A DNA stretch of 50,218 nucleotides from Paraburkholderia tuberum STM678 (GCF_902833905.1 NZ_CADFGP010000051.1:1-50218); one strand, 5' to 3'. Positions 9,302-18,976 are shown, numbered from the stretch's first letter. Notes: a model not told the origin generated them from the sequence alone. Translations and numbers: made by a program.

Positions 9302-10555
9302 TTACGCAATCTCGCCTACCTGTATCCAGCCCGCACAATACCACTCGTGTAGCAGTGCTGTCACCGATGAATCGTGTGATAGTGTTACAAAGCGTATCGC
9401 ACTCATGCACCGCAGATTTGCGAGTTCAAACAGCCATTTTTTCGCGCCGGTCCACGATATTTCTTCTCCATTTACGAAGAAAAAACGTCGTTCATACAAC
9501 AGGTTACTCTTGCGATCGAGCCGTAGACCGGATCTCGACGCCGCGCCGATGAAACGGGCTTCGTTGAGCGGCCGTTGCGGCGGATCGAAGACGACACTCG
9601 GCTTAGGTTCGCTGAGGTACGTGCCAAGGAACGACGCAATGTCCTGCTCATTCCATCGCACTTTAGCAAGCATCGCGCCCACCCGTTCGACGAGCGCCGC
9701 GGGCAACTCGGCCGGCTGTTCGACCGCGGCCTGCCGTGGGTCGCGATAAAGGGCGCCCGCCTTGCCCGTGGCCTCTCCGCGCTCGGCCAGGTGGTAGAGG
9801 AACTGCGCGGTCAGCTCGCTTTCGGAGGGCGCGCGAAAACCGATCGAGCAGGTCATGCATTCGCCCTCGGCGATGCCGTCGTGCGCGATGTGCGGCGGCA
9901 GGTACAGCATGTCGCCGGGCTCGAGTACCCACTCCTGTTCGTGCTCGAAGTGCTGTAAAACCTTCAACGGCAAGCCGGGCTGCAGCGTCAGATCTTTCTG
10001 CGCGCTAATGCGCCAGCGGCGCTTGCCTTTTACTTGCAAAAGAAACACATCGTAGGAATCGAAGTGCGGGCCGACGCCGCCACTATCGGTCGCATACGAA
10101 ATCATCAGGTCGTCGAGACGCGCGTCCGGCACGAAACGGAAACGGTCGAGCAACGCGCGCGCGCGGTCGTCGTGCAGATCCACGCCCTGCACGAGCAGTG
10201 TCCATGCGCGCTGTTTGACGGACGGCAGTTCGTCGGGCGCGAACGGGCCGTGCTCCAGCTGCCATTTGTTGCGGAAGTGCGTGATCAGGCGCGCTTCGAC
10301 GTCGTCCCGATCGGCCAGCTCGAACAGCTCGTCGCGCGACAGCGGCGCTTCGATGTCCGGAATCGCCTGACGGATCAGCAGCGGCTTTTTCTGCCAGTAG
10401 CGGCGCATGAATTGCGACGGGCTCAGATGGCCGAGAAGTGCGGTCGGAACGTCGGGCGAGGGCGGAAGAGTGGGCCGCGTGGCCGGCTTTGCAGCAGACG
10501 GCGAATTGCTTGCCGAACCTGCATCGGCCGGGAGGTGGGTGGGCCGCCTGGGCAT
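9302..10555 (-). CDS. roxA: Ribosomal protein L16 arginine hydroxylase (RoxA/YcfD, JmjC-cupin)
   Basis: Fe(II)/2-oxoglutarate-dependent oxygenase of the YcfD family, which hydroxylates an arginine of ribosomal protein L16. From MPRRPTHLP (10555) it is 417 residues. A Pro/Ala-rich N-terminal tail of about 45 residues precedes the family start (LGHLSPSQFMRRYWQKKPLLIRQA). The metal ligands appear as H164 and D166 in GPHFDSYD and H225 in PHIAHDG. The C-terminal half has the winged-helix-like region of YcfD proteins. The open frame runs to 10600, but the ATG at 10555 fits better. It is divergent from slyD. Confidence 0.9.
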   Translation of the reverse strand: MPRRPTHLPADAGSASNSPSAAKPATRPTLPPSPDVPTALLGHLSPSQFMRRYWQKKPLLIRQAIPDIEAPLSRDELFELADRDDVEARLITHFRNKWQLEHGPFAPDELPSVKQRAWTLLVQGVDLHDDRARALLDRFRFVPDARLDDLMISYATDSGGVGPHFDSYDVFLLQVKGKRRWRISAQKDLTLQPGLPLKVLQHFEHEQEWVLEPGDMLYLPPHIAHDGIAEGECMTCSIGFRAPSESELTAQFLYHLAERGEATGKAGALYRDPRQAAVEQPAELPAALVERVGAMLAKVRWNEQDIASFLGTYLSEPKPSVVFDPPQRPLNEARFIGAASRSGLRLDRKSNLLYERRFFFVNGEEISWTGAKKWLFELANLRCMSAIRFVTLSHDSSVTALLHEWYCAGWIQVGEIA

Positions 10556-10557
10556 CG

Positions 10558-10563
10558 TATAAT
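10558..10563 (+). promoter_or_regulatory. Candidate -10 box for slyD
   Basis: A perfect TATAAT ends 24 bases before the slyD ATG. It lies just upstream of the divergent roxA start codon. No clear -35 box is present at 17 bases (GTGGGT). The spacing leaves a short leader with a CTGGAGAG ribosome-binding site. Confidence 0.45.
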
Positions 10564-10587
10564 GTGAGTTGTATTCTGGAGAGTCGA

Positions 10588-11130
10588 ATGAAAATCGCAA
10601 AGAACACCGTCGTGTCGGTCGCCTACAAGCTGTCGGATGCGCAGGGCAATCTGATCGAGGAAAGCGAAGAGCCGATGGTCTATCTTCACGGCGGCTATGA
10701 TGGCACGTTCCCCAAGATCGAGGAAGAGCTCGACGGCCACGAGGCCGGCTTCGAGACCCAGATCCAGCTCGAGCCGCAAGACGCGTTCGGCGAATACGAT
10801 CCCGAGCTTGTGAAGATCGAGCCGCGCGATCGCTTCCCGGAACCGCTCGAAGTCGGCATGCAGTTCGAAGGCACCCCCGAAGATGGCGACGAGGAAATCG
10901 ATGCGCTGGTGTACGTGGTGACCGACGTCGCGGAAGACAAGGTCGTGCTCGACGGCAATCATCCGCTCGCCGGCATGGCGCTGCGTTTCGCGTTGACCGT
11001 CAAAGACGTGCGTCCGGCAACTGAAGACGAAATCCAGCACGAGCACGCGCATGGCGCGGACGGCCTCGAAGTTCTCGACGACGATGAAGACGAGGACGAA
11101 GAAGACAGCTCAAAACCGACCCTGCACTGA
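10588..11130 (+). CDS. slyD: FKBP-type peptidyl-prolyl isomerase, SlyD family
   Basis: Cytoplasmic prolyl isomerase and chaperone of the SlyD type, 180 residues from the ATG at 10588. The FKBP part starts MKIAKNTVVSVAYKLSDAQGNLIEES. The insert-in-flap chaperone domain lies at about residues 65-125 (around FGEYDPELVKIEPRDRFPE). The FKBP half resumes with NHPLAGMALRF. The tail is acidic (DDDEDEDEED) with only a few histidines, so the strong nickel-binding His/Cys tail of E. coli SlyD is absent. The last 21 bases overlap the convergent gene ending at 11110. Confidence 0.93.
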   Translation: MKIAKNTVVSVAYKLSDAQGNLIEESEEPMVYLHGGYDGTFPKIEEELDGHEAGFETQIQLEPQDAFGEYDPELVKIEPRDRFPEPLEVGMQFEGTPEDGDEEIDALVYVVTDVAEDKVVLDGNHPLAGMALRFALTVKDVRPATEDEIQHEHAHGADGLEVLDDDEDEDEEDSSKPTLH

Positions 11131-12558
11131 GCTTGCGGGCATGCGCGGTGTCGTCGCGGGGGCAGACGGCACCGATGCGGGCAACGCAGGCGAGGCTGGC
11201 AGTATCGACCCCGGCGGCATCGAGATAGCGGGCCCATAGTCGCCGCCGCCCTGGTCGGACGGGATGCGCGGCTGCTGCTCCTGCGACTCTCCAGGTGTCC
11301 GCAATACGGGCGGCAATTCCGACGCCGGCCCGAAACCTTCCACATTCGGCATCTCCGGCGCAACCGGCATCGACGCGCCGGATTCGTCGCGCGGCGATGC
11401 GGGCGGCAAGACCGGCGGCGTGGTGGGCAGCGGCATCTGCTTCGGCACGTCGCGCACGCTGACTCTGAACGGCGGCTTGCTGCCGAAATCCGCTTCTATC
11501 TGAATCCATTGGTTGAGACGATCATGCGGTGCGAGCGCAATGCGCGTGAGGTTCGTCACGACCGTCCCCTTGTCGTTGCGTAGCGGCTGATCGATGACGA
11601 AACCGCCGGCCGGCCGGTCCTCGTCTGCATGAATGACGACCACGGGTCCGGGGAAAATCTGCGCGAGCTTGAGCAGACTGCGCTTGAATTCCAGAAAGCC
11701 GTCGCGGCGCGAGCTATGTGCGAAGTGCAGCCAGGCGAACCGTTCGGGTCGCTCGTAGCGCTCCGGGTCGAAGTCGCCCTGAATGAACACGACGATCGCG
11801 CGCGCGTCGCGGCGCTTCGCGTATTCGGCCGCGTGCTCGAGCCAGAATGCGTTGGCGATCACGCGATCTTCGAACTCGCCGTTGCGGCCGCCCGCGCTCA
11901 GGTAGTGGTTGTTCGGACCCGGCGCGTTCAGGCCGATGAAGACGATGTCGCCGGCGTTGGTGTTCGCTTTGTCGTTCGTTTTTTCGTTGACCACCCAGCG
12001 CACGTTTTCACGGAACGGGCGGAAGCGCGACACCTCGCTCTCGCGCGTCAACGCGATCGGGTTCTGCCCCATCGACGTTGGATCGGCGAACAGCGTTTGC
12101 CGCAACTGGTCGAGCCGCTCGACCGGATCGAAGCCGCCGGCTTCCGCCGTGCCGCAATCGACCCAGTCATGTTGGCCGGGGATAAAGAAGAGGGCAGTGC
12201 GCGAGCTGTCGAGCAGCGCGTGGCGGCGCTCGAACAGCGCGTCGCGGCAAACTTCCTTTGGCCCCTTCAGATTGCCGTCGTAGACGATGAAGCGCACGTC
12301 GCGCTCGCGGCCGATCGCCTCGAGCAGCCGTTGCGTGGCGGCTTCGTCGGCGGGGCTGTGCATCGTGCCGGAAATCACCGCGAACGCGAAGCGCGAGGCC
12401 TCAGCGTGCGCCGGCGCGGTCCATGCGCACACTGCCACCAGCACGACGATACCGCCTGCCGGTGCGAGCACGTGGCGCAGCGCCGCGCGAAGCCCGCGCG
12501 GGCGCGGCGGATGTCCCGGCGTGTCAGTGGTCCGCATCCGGCGCGACGGCCAGTTCAT
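11110..12558 (-). CDS. Exported metallophosphatase-like protein with degenerate active-site motifs
   Basis: Hypothetical exported protein of up to 482 residues. A hydrophobic segment (GGIVVLVAVCAWTAPAHAEA) acts as signal peptide or anchor. The next 300 residues have the layout of calcineurin-like phosphoesterases. However, the usual metal motifs look changed: VISGTMHS replaces the Asp-X-His site, GNLK the GDNV site and GQHDW the GNHE/D site. The last 110 residues are Pro/Ser-rich and probably disordered. The start is uncertain: ATG 12558 overlaps the end of mutS by 35 bases and ATG 12537 by 14. Translation is probably coupled to mutS. Confidence 0.75.
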   Translation of the reverse strand: MNWPSRRMRTTDTPGHPPRPRGLRAALRHVLAPAGGIVVLVAVCAWTAPAHAEASRFAFAVISGTMHSPADEAATQRLLEAIGRERDVRFIVYDGNLKGPKEVCRDALFERRHALLDSSRTALFFIPGQHDWVDCGTAEAGGFDPVERLDQLRQTLFADPTSMGQNPIALTRESEVSRFRPFRENVRWVVNEKTNDKANTNAGDIVFIGLNAPGPNNHYLSAGGRNGEFEDRVIANAFWLEHAAEYAKRRDARAIVVFIQGDFDPERYERPERFAWLHFAHSSRRDGFLEFKRSLLKLAQIFPGPVVVIHADEDRPAGGFVIDQPLRNDKGTVVTNLTRIALAPHDRLNQWIQIEADFGSKPPFRVSVRDVPKQMPLPTTPPVLPPASPRDESGASMPVAPEMPNVEGFGPASELPPVLRTPGESQEQQPRIPSDQGGGDYGPAISMPPGSILPASPALPASVPSAPATTPRMPASSVQGRF

Positions 12559-15211
12559 GCAGTTCGTACAGCAGATCGAGCGCTTCGCGCGGCCGCAGAT
12601 CGTTCGGATCGATGCCGCGCAGACGCTCGACGAGTGTCTGCATCGCGGGCGACGCGGGCGTTGCGTCGCTCGCCGTCTCGTGGTCGTCGTCCGTGTCTTC
12701 GGCGAGCATGGCAGGCTGCGTCGCGAACAGATCGAGTTGCGGCGCGGGCTGCGCGGCCGATTGCTGCTCCAGATGCGCGAGATGCTTGCGTGCCGCGCGG
12801 ATCACCGCGTTCGGCACGCCGGCGAGCTGCGCGACCTGCAGACCGTAGCTCTGATTGGCGGGCCCTTCGTTGACCGCGTGCAGGAACACGATGCCGTGCC
12901 CGTGCTCGACTGCCGACAGATGCACGTTGGCCGCGTGCGGAAACTCCGCGGGTAGTTGCGTCAGCTCGAAATAGTGCGTCGCGAACAGCGTGTAGCAGCC
13001 GTTGTGGGCGAGCAGGTGGCGCGCGATCGCCCACGCGAGCGCGAGGCCGTCGAACGTCGACGTGCCGCGGCCGATCTCGTCCATCAGCACGAGGCTTTGC
13101 GATGTCGCGTCGTTGAGGATCGCGGCGGCTTCGGTCATCTCCACCATGAAGGTCGAGCGGCCGCCGGCGAGGTCGTCGGCCGCGCCGATGCGCGTGAAGA
13201 TGCGGTCGATCGGTCCGAAGGCCGCGCGCCGCGCTGGTACATAGCTGCCCACGTAAGCGAGCAGCGCGATCAGCGCGGTCTGGCGCATGAAAGTCGACTT
13301 ACCGCCCATGTTGGGACCGGTGATCAACAGCAGCTTGCGCTCGGTCGCGAGTGAGCAATCGTTGGCGATGAACTGCTCGACTTGCGCCTCGACCACCGGA
13401 TGACGACCCTGCTCGATGTCGATACCCGCGTTCGCCGAGAACGTCGGCGCAACCCAGTCGAGCGCGCGAGCGCGTTCGCCGAGCGCGGCCAGCAGATCGA
13501 GTTCGGCGAGCGCGAGCGCAACGCGCTGACAGTCGGGAATGAACGGCAGCAACGATTGCAGCAACGCGTCGTACAGTGCGCGTTCGCGCGCGAGCGCGCG
13601 TTCCTGCGCGGACAGCGCTTTGTCCTCGAAGGTCTTCAGCTCGGGCGTGATATAGCGCTCGGCATTCTTCAGCGTTTGCCGACGGCGATAGTCGTCCGGC
13701 ACCTTGTCGGTCTGGCCGCGCGTGACTTCGATATAGAAGCCGTGCACCTTGTTGTACTCGACGCGCAGATTGCTGATGCCGGTGCGCGCGCGTTCGCGTG
13801 TTTCGAGATCGATCAGGAACTGTCCGCAGTTCTCCGAAATATCGCGCAGTTGGTCGAGCTCGGCGTCATAACCACGCGCGATGACGCCGCCGTCGCGCAC
13901 CATCGCGGCCGGCTCTTGCGCGACCGCGAGCTTCAGCAAATCGGCGCACGCGTGCGGCGGTTCGAGCGCCGCGTCGATGCGCGCGAGCGAATCCGCGTTC
14001 GAGGCCACCGCCGCGAGCTGCGCGCGCAATGCAGGTAGCGCGATGAAGGTATCGCGCAGGCTCGACAGATCGCGCGGCCGCGCCGACAGCAGCGCGAGAC
14101 GTCCGGTGATCCGTTCGATGTCCGAAATCTGCCGCAATGCGCTGCGCAAGGTATGGAGGTCGGCGCCCGGCGGCGTGTCGAGCAACGCGCCGATCGCCTG
14201 CTGACGCGCCTGAGCCACCGCCGAATCGCGCGGCGGATGATGCAGCCAGTGCCGCAGCAGGCGGCTGCCCATCGTCGTGCAGCAGGTGTCGAGCAGCGAG
14301 CACAGCGTCGGCGATTCGGTGCCGCGCAGTGTCTCCGTGAGTTCGAGGTTGCGGCGCGTGGCCGGATCGAGGCCGATGTATTCGGATTCGTATTCGACCT
14401 TCAGGCTGCGCACATGGCGCAGTTGCTGGCCCTGCGTGGACGCCGCATACAGCAGCAACGCGCCGGCCGCCCCGCACGCGCAACCGAGCGAATGCGCGCC
14501 GAAGCCGTCGAGGCTCGCGACTTCGAGTTGGTCGCACAGGCGCTTCGTGCCCGAGGTGATATCGAAGTGCCAGGCTGGTACACGCTTGAGCGCGCCGGCG
14601 TTGACAGGCGGTGTCCAGCTGGTCGAATCGGCGGTGGCGTCGGCGACCAGAATTTCCGCGGGACGGATGCGCTCCAGCGCGGCGGCGACCTGATCGGGCG
14701 CGACTTCGGCGAGGCGCAGCGCGCCGCTCGCGAGATTGAGCCATGCGAGACCGACGCTCGTGGCGACACCGCGGCGATTGTGCGCGACGCCCAGCGCGAG
14801 CAGATAGACGTCGCTCTTGTCGGACAGCAGTGCGGCGTCGGTCAGCGTGCCAGGCGTAACCACGCGCATGACCTTGCGCTCGACCGGGCCTTTCGAGGTG
14901 GCCGGGTCGCCGATCTGTTCGCAGATCGCGACCGATTCGCCGAGCTTCACGAGCTTGGCCAGATACTGTTCGACAGCGTGATGCGGCACGCCGGCCATCT
15001 TGATCGGATTGCCCGCCGACGCGCCGCGCTGCGTGAGCGTCAGGTCGAGCAGGCGCGCGGCTTTTTCCGCGTCGTCGAAAAAGAGTTCGTAGAAGTCGCC
15101 CATCCGGTAGAACACCAGCGTGCCCGGATGCTCCGCCTTGATGCGCAGGTACTGCTGCATCATCGGCGTGTGTTGTGCGACGTCGTTGGCCGCTGCGGTT
15201 TGAATACCCAT
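12524..15211 (-). CDS. mutS: DNA mismatch repair protein MutS
   Basis: Mismatch recognition ATPase, 895 residues. The N-terminal mismatch-binding domain carries the Phe-X-Glu type region (TLVFYRMGDFYELFFDDAEKAARLL). The connector, lever and clamp regions follow. The ATPase domain shows Walker A GPNMGGKST at about residue 632, then DEIGRGTSTFDG and FATHYFELT. A linker rich in Ala, Gln and Asp precedes the C-terminal dimer/tetramer region (LVERLRGIDPNDLRPREALDLLYELHEL). The start MGIQTAAANDVAQHTPMMQQYL is typical of Burkholderiaceae MutS. Confidence 0.97.
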   Translation of the reverse strand: MGIQTAAANDVAQHTPMMQQYLRIKAEHPGTLVFYRMGDFYELFFDDAEKAARLLDLTLTQRGASAGNPIKMAGVPHHAVEQYLAKLVKLGESVAICEQIGDPATSKGPVERKVMRVVTPGTLTDAALLSDKSDVYLLALGVAHNRRGVATSVGLAWLNLASGALRLAEVAPDQVAAALERIRPAEILVADATADSTSWTPPVNAGALKRVPAWHFDITSGTKRLCDQLEVASLDGFGAHSLGCACGAAGALLLYAASTQGQQLRHVRSLKVEYESEYIGLDPATRRNLELTETLRGTESPTLCSLLDTCCTTMGSRLLRHWLHHPPRDSAVAQARQQAIGALLDTPPGADLHTLRSALRQISDIERITGRLALLSARPRDLSSLRDTFIALPALRAQLAAVASNADSLARIDAALEPPHACADLLKLAVAQEPAAMVRDGGVIARGYDAELDQLRDISENCGQFLIDLETRERARTGISNLRVEYNKVHGFYIEVTRGQTDKVPDDYRRRQTLKNAERYITPELKTFEDKALSAQERALARERALYDALLQSLLPFIPDCQRVALALAELDLLAALGERARALDWVAPTFSANAGIDIEQGRHPVVEAQVEQFIANDCSLATERKLLLITGPNMGGKSTFMRQTALIALLAYVGSYVPARRAAFGPIDRIFTRIGAADDLAGGRSTFMVEMTEAAAILNDATSQSLVLMDEIGRGTSTFDGLALAWAIARHLLAHNGCYTLFATHYFELTQLPAEFPHAANVHLSAVEHGHGIVFLHAVNEGPANQSYGLQVAQLAGVPNAVIRAARKHLAHLEQQSAAQPAPQLDLFATQPAMLAEDTDDDHETASDATPASPAMQTLVERLRGIDPNDLRPREALDLLYELHELAVAPDADH

Positions 15212-15419
15212 CCTTCGTGTCTTCTTGCGGTAGATGCTCAGGGCGTGAGTTTAACCCGCCGGCGCGGCGAGCGGACCCTGGCCGAACGGACGATGCCCAA
15301 CACAAGAGCTGAATGTCAGCATGACCGATTCGATCAAAGCGGGGGTTGCACGCCGTCGCGGCGGGTTACGGCCGTCGAGCCGAGCCTCGCGCAGTCATTG
15401 CTGGAGCACCGTGATGCAT

Positions 15420-16718
15420 TCATTCCTCGATCATCGCCCGCATGTCCACCCTGCGTTCGTTCGCCGCGCTGCGGCGTTTCGCGAGCCACATCAGCAGCGT
15501 GATGAAGGTGCCGAACACGACGATGATCCACTGCGCGGGCATCTTCGCCGTGAGCAGCAGCGCGTACGCGCCGAGCATCAGCAGCACCGCGAGGTTCTGG
15601 TTGAAATTCTGCACGGCGATCGAGTGACCGGCCGACAGCAGCGTCGCGCCGCGATGCTGCAGGATCGCATTCATCGGCACGATGAAAAAGCCCGACAACG
15701 CACCGAGCACGATCATCAGCGGATAGGCCAGCAGAATGTAGTAGGGCGCGACGTGCGTGCCGAAGCGCAGGCCCGCGCCCGCCGGGAACAGGTCCTTGTT
15801 GTAGAAGGCCATCGCGATCGCCACCGCGCCCGTCAGCACGCCGACCGGCAACACCTTCAGCGAGTGGCGCAATGGAATCAGCGCGGCCGCGCCCGCCGCG
15901 CCGATCGCGATGCCGAAGCCGGTCACGCCTTGCATCACCGCCGCCCTCGACAACGACAGCCCGAGGTTCACGTTCGCCCATTTGAGCACCAGCAGCTGCA
16001 TCGTCACCGCGGCGCCCCACATCAGCGTGGTCACCCACAGCGCGATCTGCGCGAGCTTGTCGGCCCACAGCACCCGGAAGCAGTGATGGAAATCGCCGAC
16101 CAGCTTATTCGGCTCGGTCAGCCGGTTCGGATAGCGCGCGCCAGTGTCCGGAATGAAGATGTTGATCGCGGCGGCGATCGCGTAGGTGAGCATGACCGCG
16201 CCCATCGCGAGATCGGCGGCCGAGCGGATCAGCGGCATATGCGCACGCATGACGAAATGCTCGAAGACGGTGCTGATCAGCGCACCGCCGAGCATCGTGC
16301 CGGCGATCGTCGACAGCACCGTCGCCGATTCGAGCCACGCGTTCGCCTGCACGAGCTTTTCGGCGGGCAGCAGCTCGGTGAGGATGCCGTACTTGGCGGG
16401 CGAATACGCGGCTGCGCCGAAGCCCACCACGCCGTAGGCGATCATCGGATGAACGCCCAGAATCATCATCAGGCAGCCGCTCGCTTTCAGCGCGTTGGAG
16501 ATGAACATCACGTGGCGCTTCTGCATCGAATCGGCGAACGCGCCGACGAACGGCGCGAGCAGCACGTACGAGATCGTGAAAAAAATCTGCAGCAGCGGCG
16601 TAACCCACGCGGCCGAGCGCATCACGGAAAGCAGGGCGATGGCGGCGATCAACAGCGCATTGTCGGCCAGCGACGAAATGAACTGTGCCGCGATGATCGT
16701 ATGGAAGCCTTTTTTCAT
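15420..16718 (-). CDS. lplT: Lysophospholipid transporter LplT (MFS)
   Basis: Inner-membrane major facilitator protein of the LplT family, which flips lysophospholipids back to the cytoplasmic leaflet for re-acylation. From MKKGFHTIIAAQFISSLADN (16718) it is 432 residues with about twelve membrane segments. Family hallmarks include VGAFADSMQKRHVM and YGILTELLPAEKLVQANAW. The longer open frame to 16892 adds 58 residues that do not look like a family N-terminus. No acyltransferase-synthetase (aas) gene is adjacent. Confidence 0.9.
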   Translation of the reverse strand: MKKGFHTIIAAQFISSLADNALLIAAIALLSVMRSAAWVTPLLQIFFTISYVLLAPFVGAFADSMQKRHVMFISNALKASGCLMMILGVHPMIAYGVVGFGAAAYSPAKYGILTELLPAEKLVQANAWLESATVLSTIAGTMLGGALISTVFEHFVMRAHMPLIRSAADLAMGAVMLTYAIAAAINIFIPDTGARYPNRLTEPNKLVGDFHHCFRVLWADKLAQIALWVTTLMWGAAVTMQLLVLKWANVNLGLSLSRAAVMQGVTGFGIAIGAAGAAALIPLRHSLKVLPVGVLTGAVAIAMAFYNKDLFPAGAGLRFGTHVAPYYILLAYPLMIVLGALSGFFIVPMNAILQHRGATLLSAGHSIAVQNFNQNLAVLLMLGAYALLLTAKMPAQWIIVVFGTFITLLMWLAKRRSAANERRVDMRAMIEE

Positions 16719-16860
16719 GGGGCAGATTGGAGGCTGCGCCCGGGGCGAAAGTCGGGCAGGGTCAAAGCGGCAGGGAGCAGGGAACGGTCCCGGCCGAGTA
16801 CCGCCCCGAATGACTTCCCGCTTTTTAGCACGACGCTCCGGACACTGGAGCGCCGCCAAC

Positions 16861-16886
16861 AGAAAAGCGGCCGAAGCCGCTTTTCT
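16861..16886. terminator. Intrinsic terminator after suhB
   Basis: An 11-bp stem (AGAAAAGCGGC / GCCGCTTTTCT) has a UUCG tetraloop on the minus strand, followed by a T-rich tract. It lies 46 bases downstream of the suhB stop and before lplT, so the two minus-strand genes are probably separate units. Confidence 0.85.
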
Positions 16887-16931
16887 CTGCAACCGCTATG
16901 CGTTGCCGCGGACCGGCCGCGGCGGCGCACC

Positions 16932-17735
16932 TTACGCCGACTGCTGACGCGTGCGGCTGTAGCGCGACAGGATCGGAATCATCTGCGCGTAGACCTTCGG
17001 GTTGCCCGCGACGACTTCGCCGACGTGCAGGAACTCCGAATCACCGGTGTAGTTGCCGACCAGGCCGCCGGCTTCGGTGATCAGCAGGCTGCCCGCCGCG
17101 ACGTCCCACGCGTTCAGGCCCTGCTCGAAGAAGCCGTCCATGTGGCCGGCCGCGACGTTGGCCAGATCGAGCGCGGCGGCGCCCGGACGGCGCAGGCCGG
17201 CGCAGGCTTCGGTCATCTCGGCGAACTGACGGCCGTACGATTCGAGGCTGTCCTGCGCGCGGAACGGAAAGCCGGTGCCGATCAGGCAGTCGGCCAGGCG
17301 GTCACGCTTGGCGACGCGGATGCGGCGATCGTTGAGAAACGCGCCACGGCCGCGCGACGCGGTGAACAGATCGTTGCGGGTCGGATCGTAGACGACGGCC
17401 TGCGTGACGACGCCCTTGTGCGCGAGCGCGATCGACACGCAGTAGTAAGGGAAGCCGTGGATGAAGTTGGTGGTGCCGTCGAGCGGATCGATGATCCACT
17501 GGTATTCGGAATCGTGGTCCGACTTGCCCGACTCTTCGGCGAGGATGGCGTGATCGGGATAAGCGGTCTTCAGCGTTTCGATGATCGCCGCTTCGGACGC
17601 TTTGTCGACCTCCGTGACGAAATCGTTGTGCTGCTTTTTGCTGACCTGAATCAGGTCGAGATCGAGCGATGCGCGGTTGATGATCTGAGCTGCGCGGCGC
17701 GCGGCCTTCACAGCGATATTGAGCATGGGATGCAT
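16932..17735 (-). CDS. suhB: Inositol-1-monophosphatase SuhB
   Basis: Mg-dependent inositol monophosphatase family protein; in E. coli SuhB also joins rRNA antitermination complexes. The 267-residue length from MHPMLNIAVKAARRAAQI matches the family. Metal-binding motifs are EVDKASE, EESG, DPLDGTTNFIHG (WIIDPLDGTTNF type) and the C-terminal AWDVAAGSLLITEAGG. The ATG at 17735 has AAGGAT upstream; an in-frame start at 17828 adds a non-family leader. It is transcribed away from trmJ. Confidence 0.95.
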   Translation of the reverse strand: MHPMLNIAVKAARRAAQIINRASLDLDLIQVSKKQHNDFVTEVDKASEAAIIETLKTAYPDHAILAEESGKSDHDSEYQWIIDPLDGTTNFIHGFPYYCVSIALAHKGVVTQAVVYDPTRNDLFTASRGRGAFLNDRRIRVAKRDRLADCLIGTGFPFRAQDSLESYGRQFAEMTEACAGLRRPGAAALDLANVAAGHMDGFFEQGLNAWDVAAGSLLITEAGGLVGNYTGDSEFLHVGEVVAGNPKVYAQMIPILSRYSRTRQQSA

Positions 17736-18145
17736 AAACTGATCCTTGTGCCGGGGCAGCACGGCTGCCGGCCGGTAAATAAGCGCGAAACTGCGCTGAC
17801 GGGCGCTGCAACGACGCAAAAACAGCACGGAACGGGCAGACCGGCTATCAAACCGGAGAGCATTCCGTCGACGGAGACGAATTGAATAAGAACGGTGCGA
17901 CCGGTTCGACGCAAGCTTCAGCGAACGTCGGCGCCGGACGCGAAAAGCGGTATTTTACCTGAGTCCGGGCGCCCTCGCGCAGGTGCTCGCTCACGTGCGG
18001 CTGATGTACCGCACAGGCGCCGGCCGGTGCCGATCCGATGCTGCGCCCTCGTCCGCGCGCGTGGCTCGCGCGTGCGCCTGATTCGGCATAAGTGCCCGTT
18101 GGCGCTACCATACGCGTCTTGAGTCCTAGCCAGCCGAGTTTCATC
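17736..18145. other. Divergent control region between suhB and trmJ
   Basis: No gene is supported here. The region must hold the promoters of both flanking genes, but I see no -35/-10 pair good enough to name. The frame of trmJ is open back to a GTG at 18092 and a TTG at 18119, neither with a ribosome-binding site. Confidence 0.35.
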
Positions 18146-18976
18146 GTGGATCACACTCACCATTCCTCCGACCCCGCCGTGGCCGATTTGCGCGGCGGTT
18201 TCACGTCGACGCGTTTCGTGCTGGTCGAGCCCAGCCATCCGGGCAATGTCGGCGCCGCGGCGCGCGCGCTGAAAACCATGGGCTTTTCGCGGCTCGTGCT
18301 CGTGTCGCCGCGCGTGCCGAACGTGCAGAACGACCCCGAAGCGATCGCGATGGCGAGCGGCGCCGATGACGTACTCGCCTCCGTGCACGTGGTGCCGTCG
18401 CTCGCCGATGCACTGACTGGCGTGCACTGGTCGATTGCGCTGACCGCGCGGCTGCGCGAATACGGTCCGCCGCAATGGACGCCGCGTGCGGCTGCCGCCG
18501 CCGCGCACGCAGAGGCGATGCACGGCGAGATCGCGCTGGTGTTCGGCAACGAGCGCACGGGCTTGTCGAACGAGGATGTCGAGCGATGCAGCGCGATTGC
18601 GCATATTCCGGCCAATCCGGCCTATAGCTCGCTCAATCTCGCGCAGGCGGTGCAGGTGCTCGCCTACGAGCTACGCACCGCGTACCTCGGCGCCGACGAA
18701 GCGAGCGACGGCGCACCCACCGCGGGAGCACACGCGGCGCCGGCCGAATCCGCCGCTCCACGCGCGCAGATGGCGGCCAGCGACGAGATCGAGAGCATGT
18801 TCGCGCATCTGGAAAGCGCACTGGTCGCGCTCGAGTTTCTCGATCCGGCCAATCCGAAGAAGCTGATGTCACGGCTGCGGCGGCTCTTCGCGCGCTCGGG
18901 CCTCGAGCGCGAGGAGGTCAACATCGTGCGCGGCATCGCCAAGCACATCCTGCTCAAGACCAGGCGGACCGGCTGA
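18146..18976 (+). CDS. trmJ: tRNA (cytidine/uridine-32-2'-O)-methyltransferase TrmJ
   Basis: SPOUT-class RNA methyltransferase that methylates the 2'-O of nucleotide 32 in tRNAs. The domain starts RFVLVEPSHPGNVGAAARALKTMGFSRLVLV. The trefoil-knot SAM-binding motifs are LVFGNERTGLSNEDVERC and IPANPAYSSLNLAQAVQVLAYELR. A C-terminal helical extension (IESMFAHLESALVALEFLDPANPKKLMSRLRRLFARSGL) is typical of TrmJ. I chose the GTG at 18146 because the family N-terminus is short; GTG 18092 is possible. It is followed by cysE on the same strand after 255 bases. Confidence 0.9.
   Translation: MDHTHHSSDPAVADLRGGFTSTRFVLVEPSHPGNVGAAARALKTMGFSRLVLVSPRVPNVQNDPEAIAMASGADDVLASVHVVPSLADALTGVHWSIALTARLREYGPPQWTPRAAAAAAHAEAMHGEIALVFGNERTGLSNEDVERCSAIAHIPANPAYSSLNLAQAVQVLAYELRTAYLGADEASDGAPTAGAHAAPAESAAPRAQMAASDEIESMFAHLESALVALEFLDPANPKKLMSRLRRLFARSGLEREEVNIVRGIAKHILLKTRRTG

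Noticed and set aside
15321..17885. Plus-strand open frame of 854 codons over lplT and suhB
   Set aside because: His/Arg-rich translation opposite two clear genes; a high-GC shadow frame.
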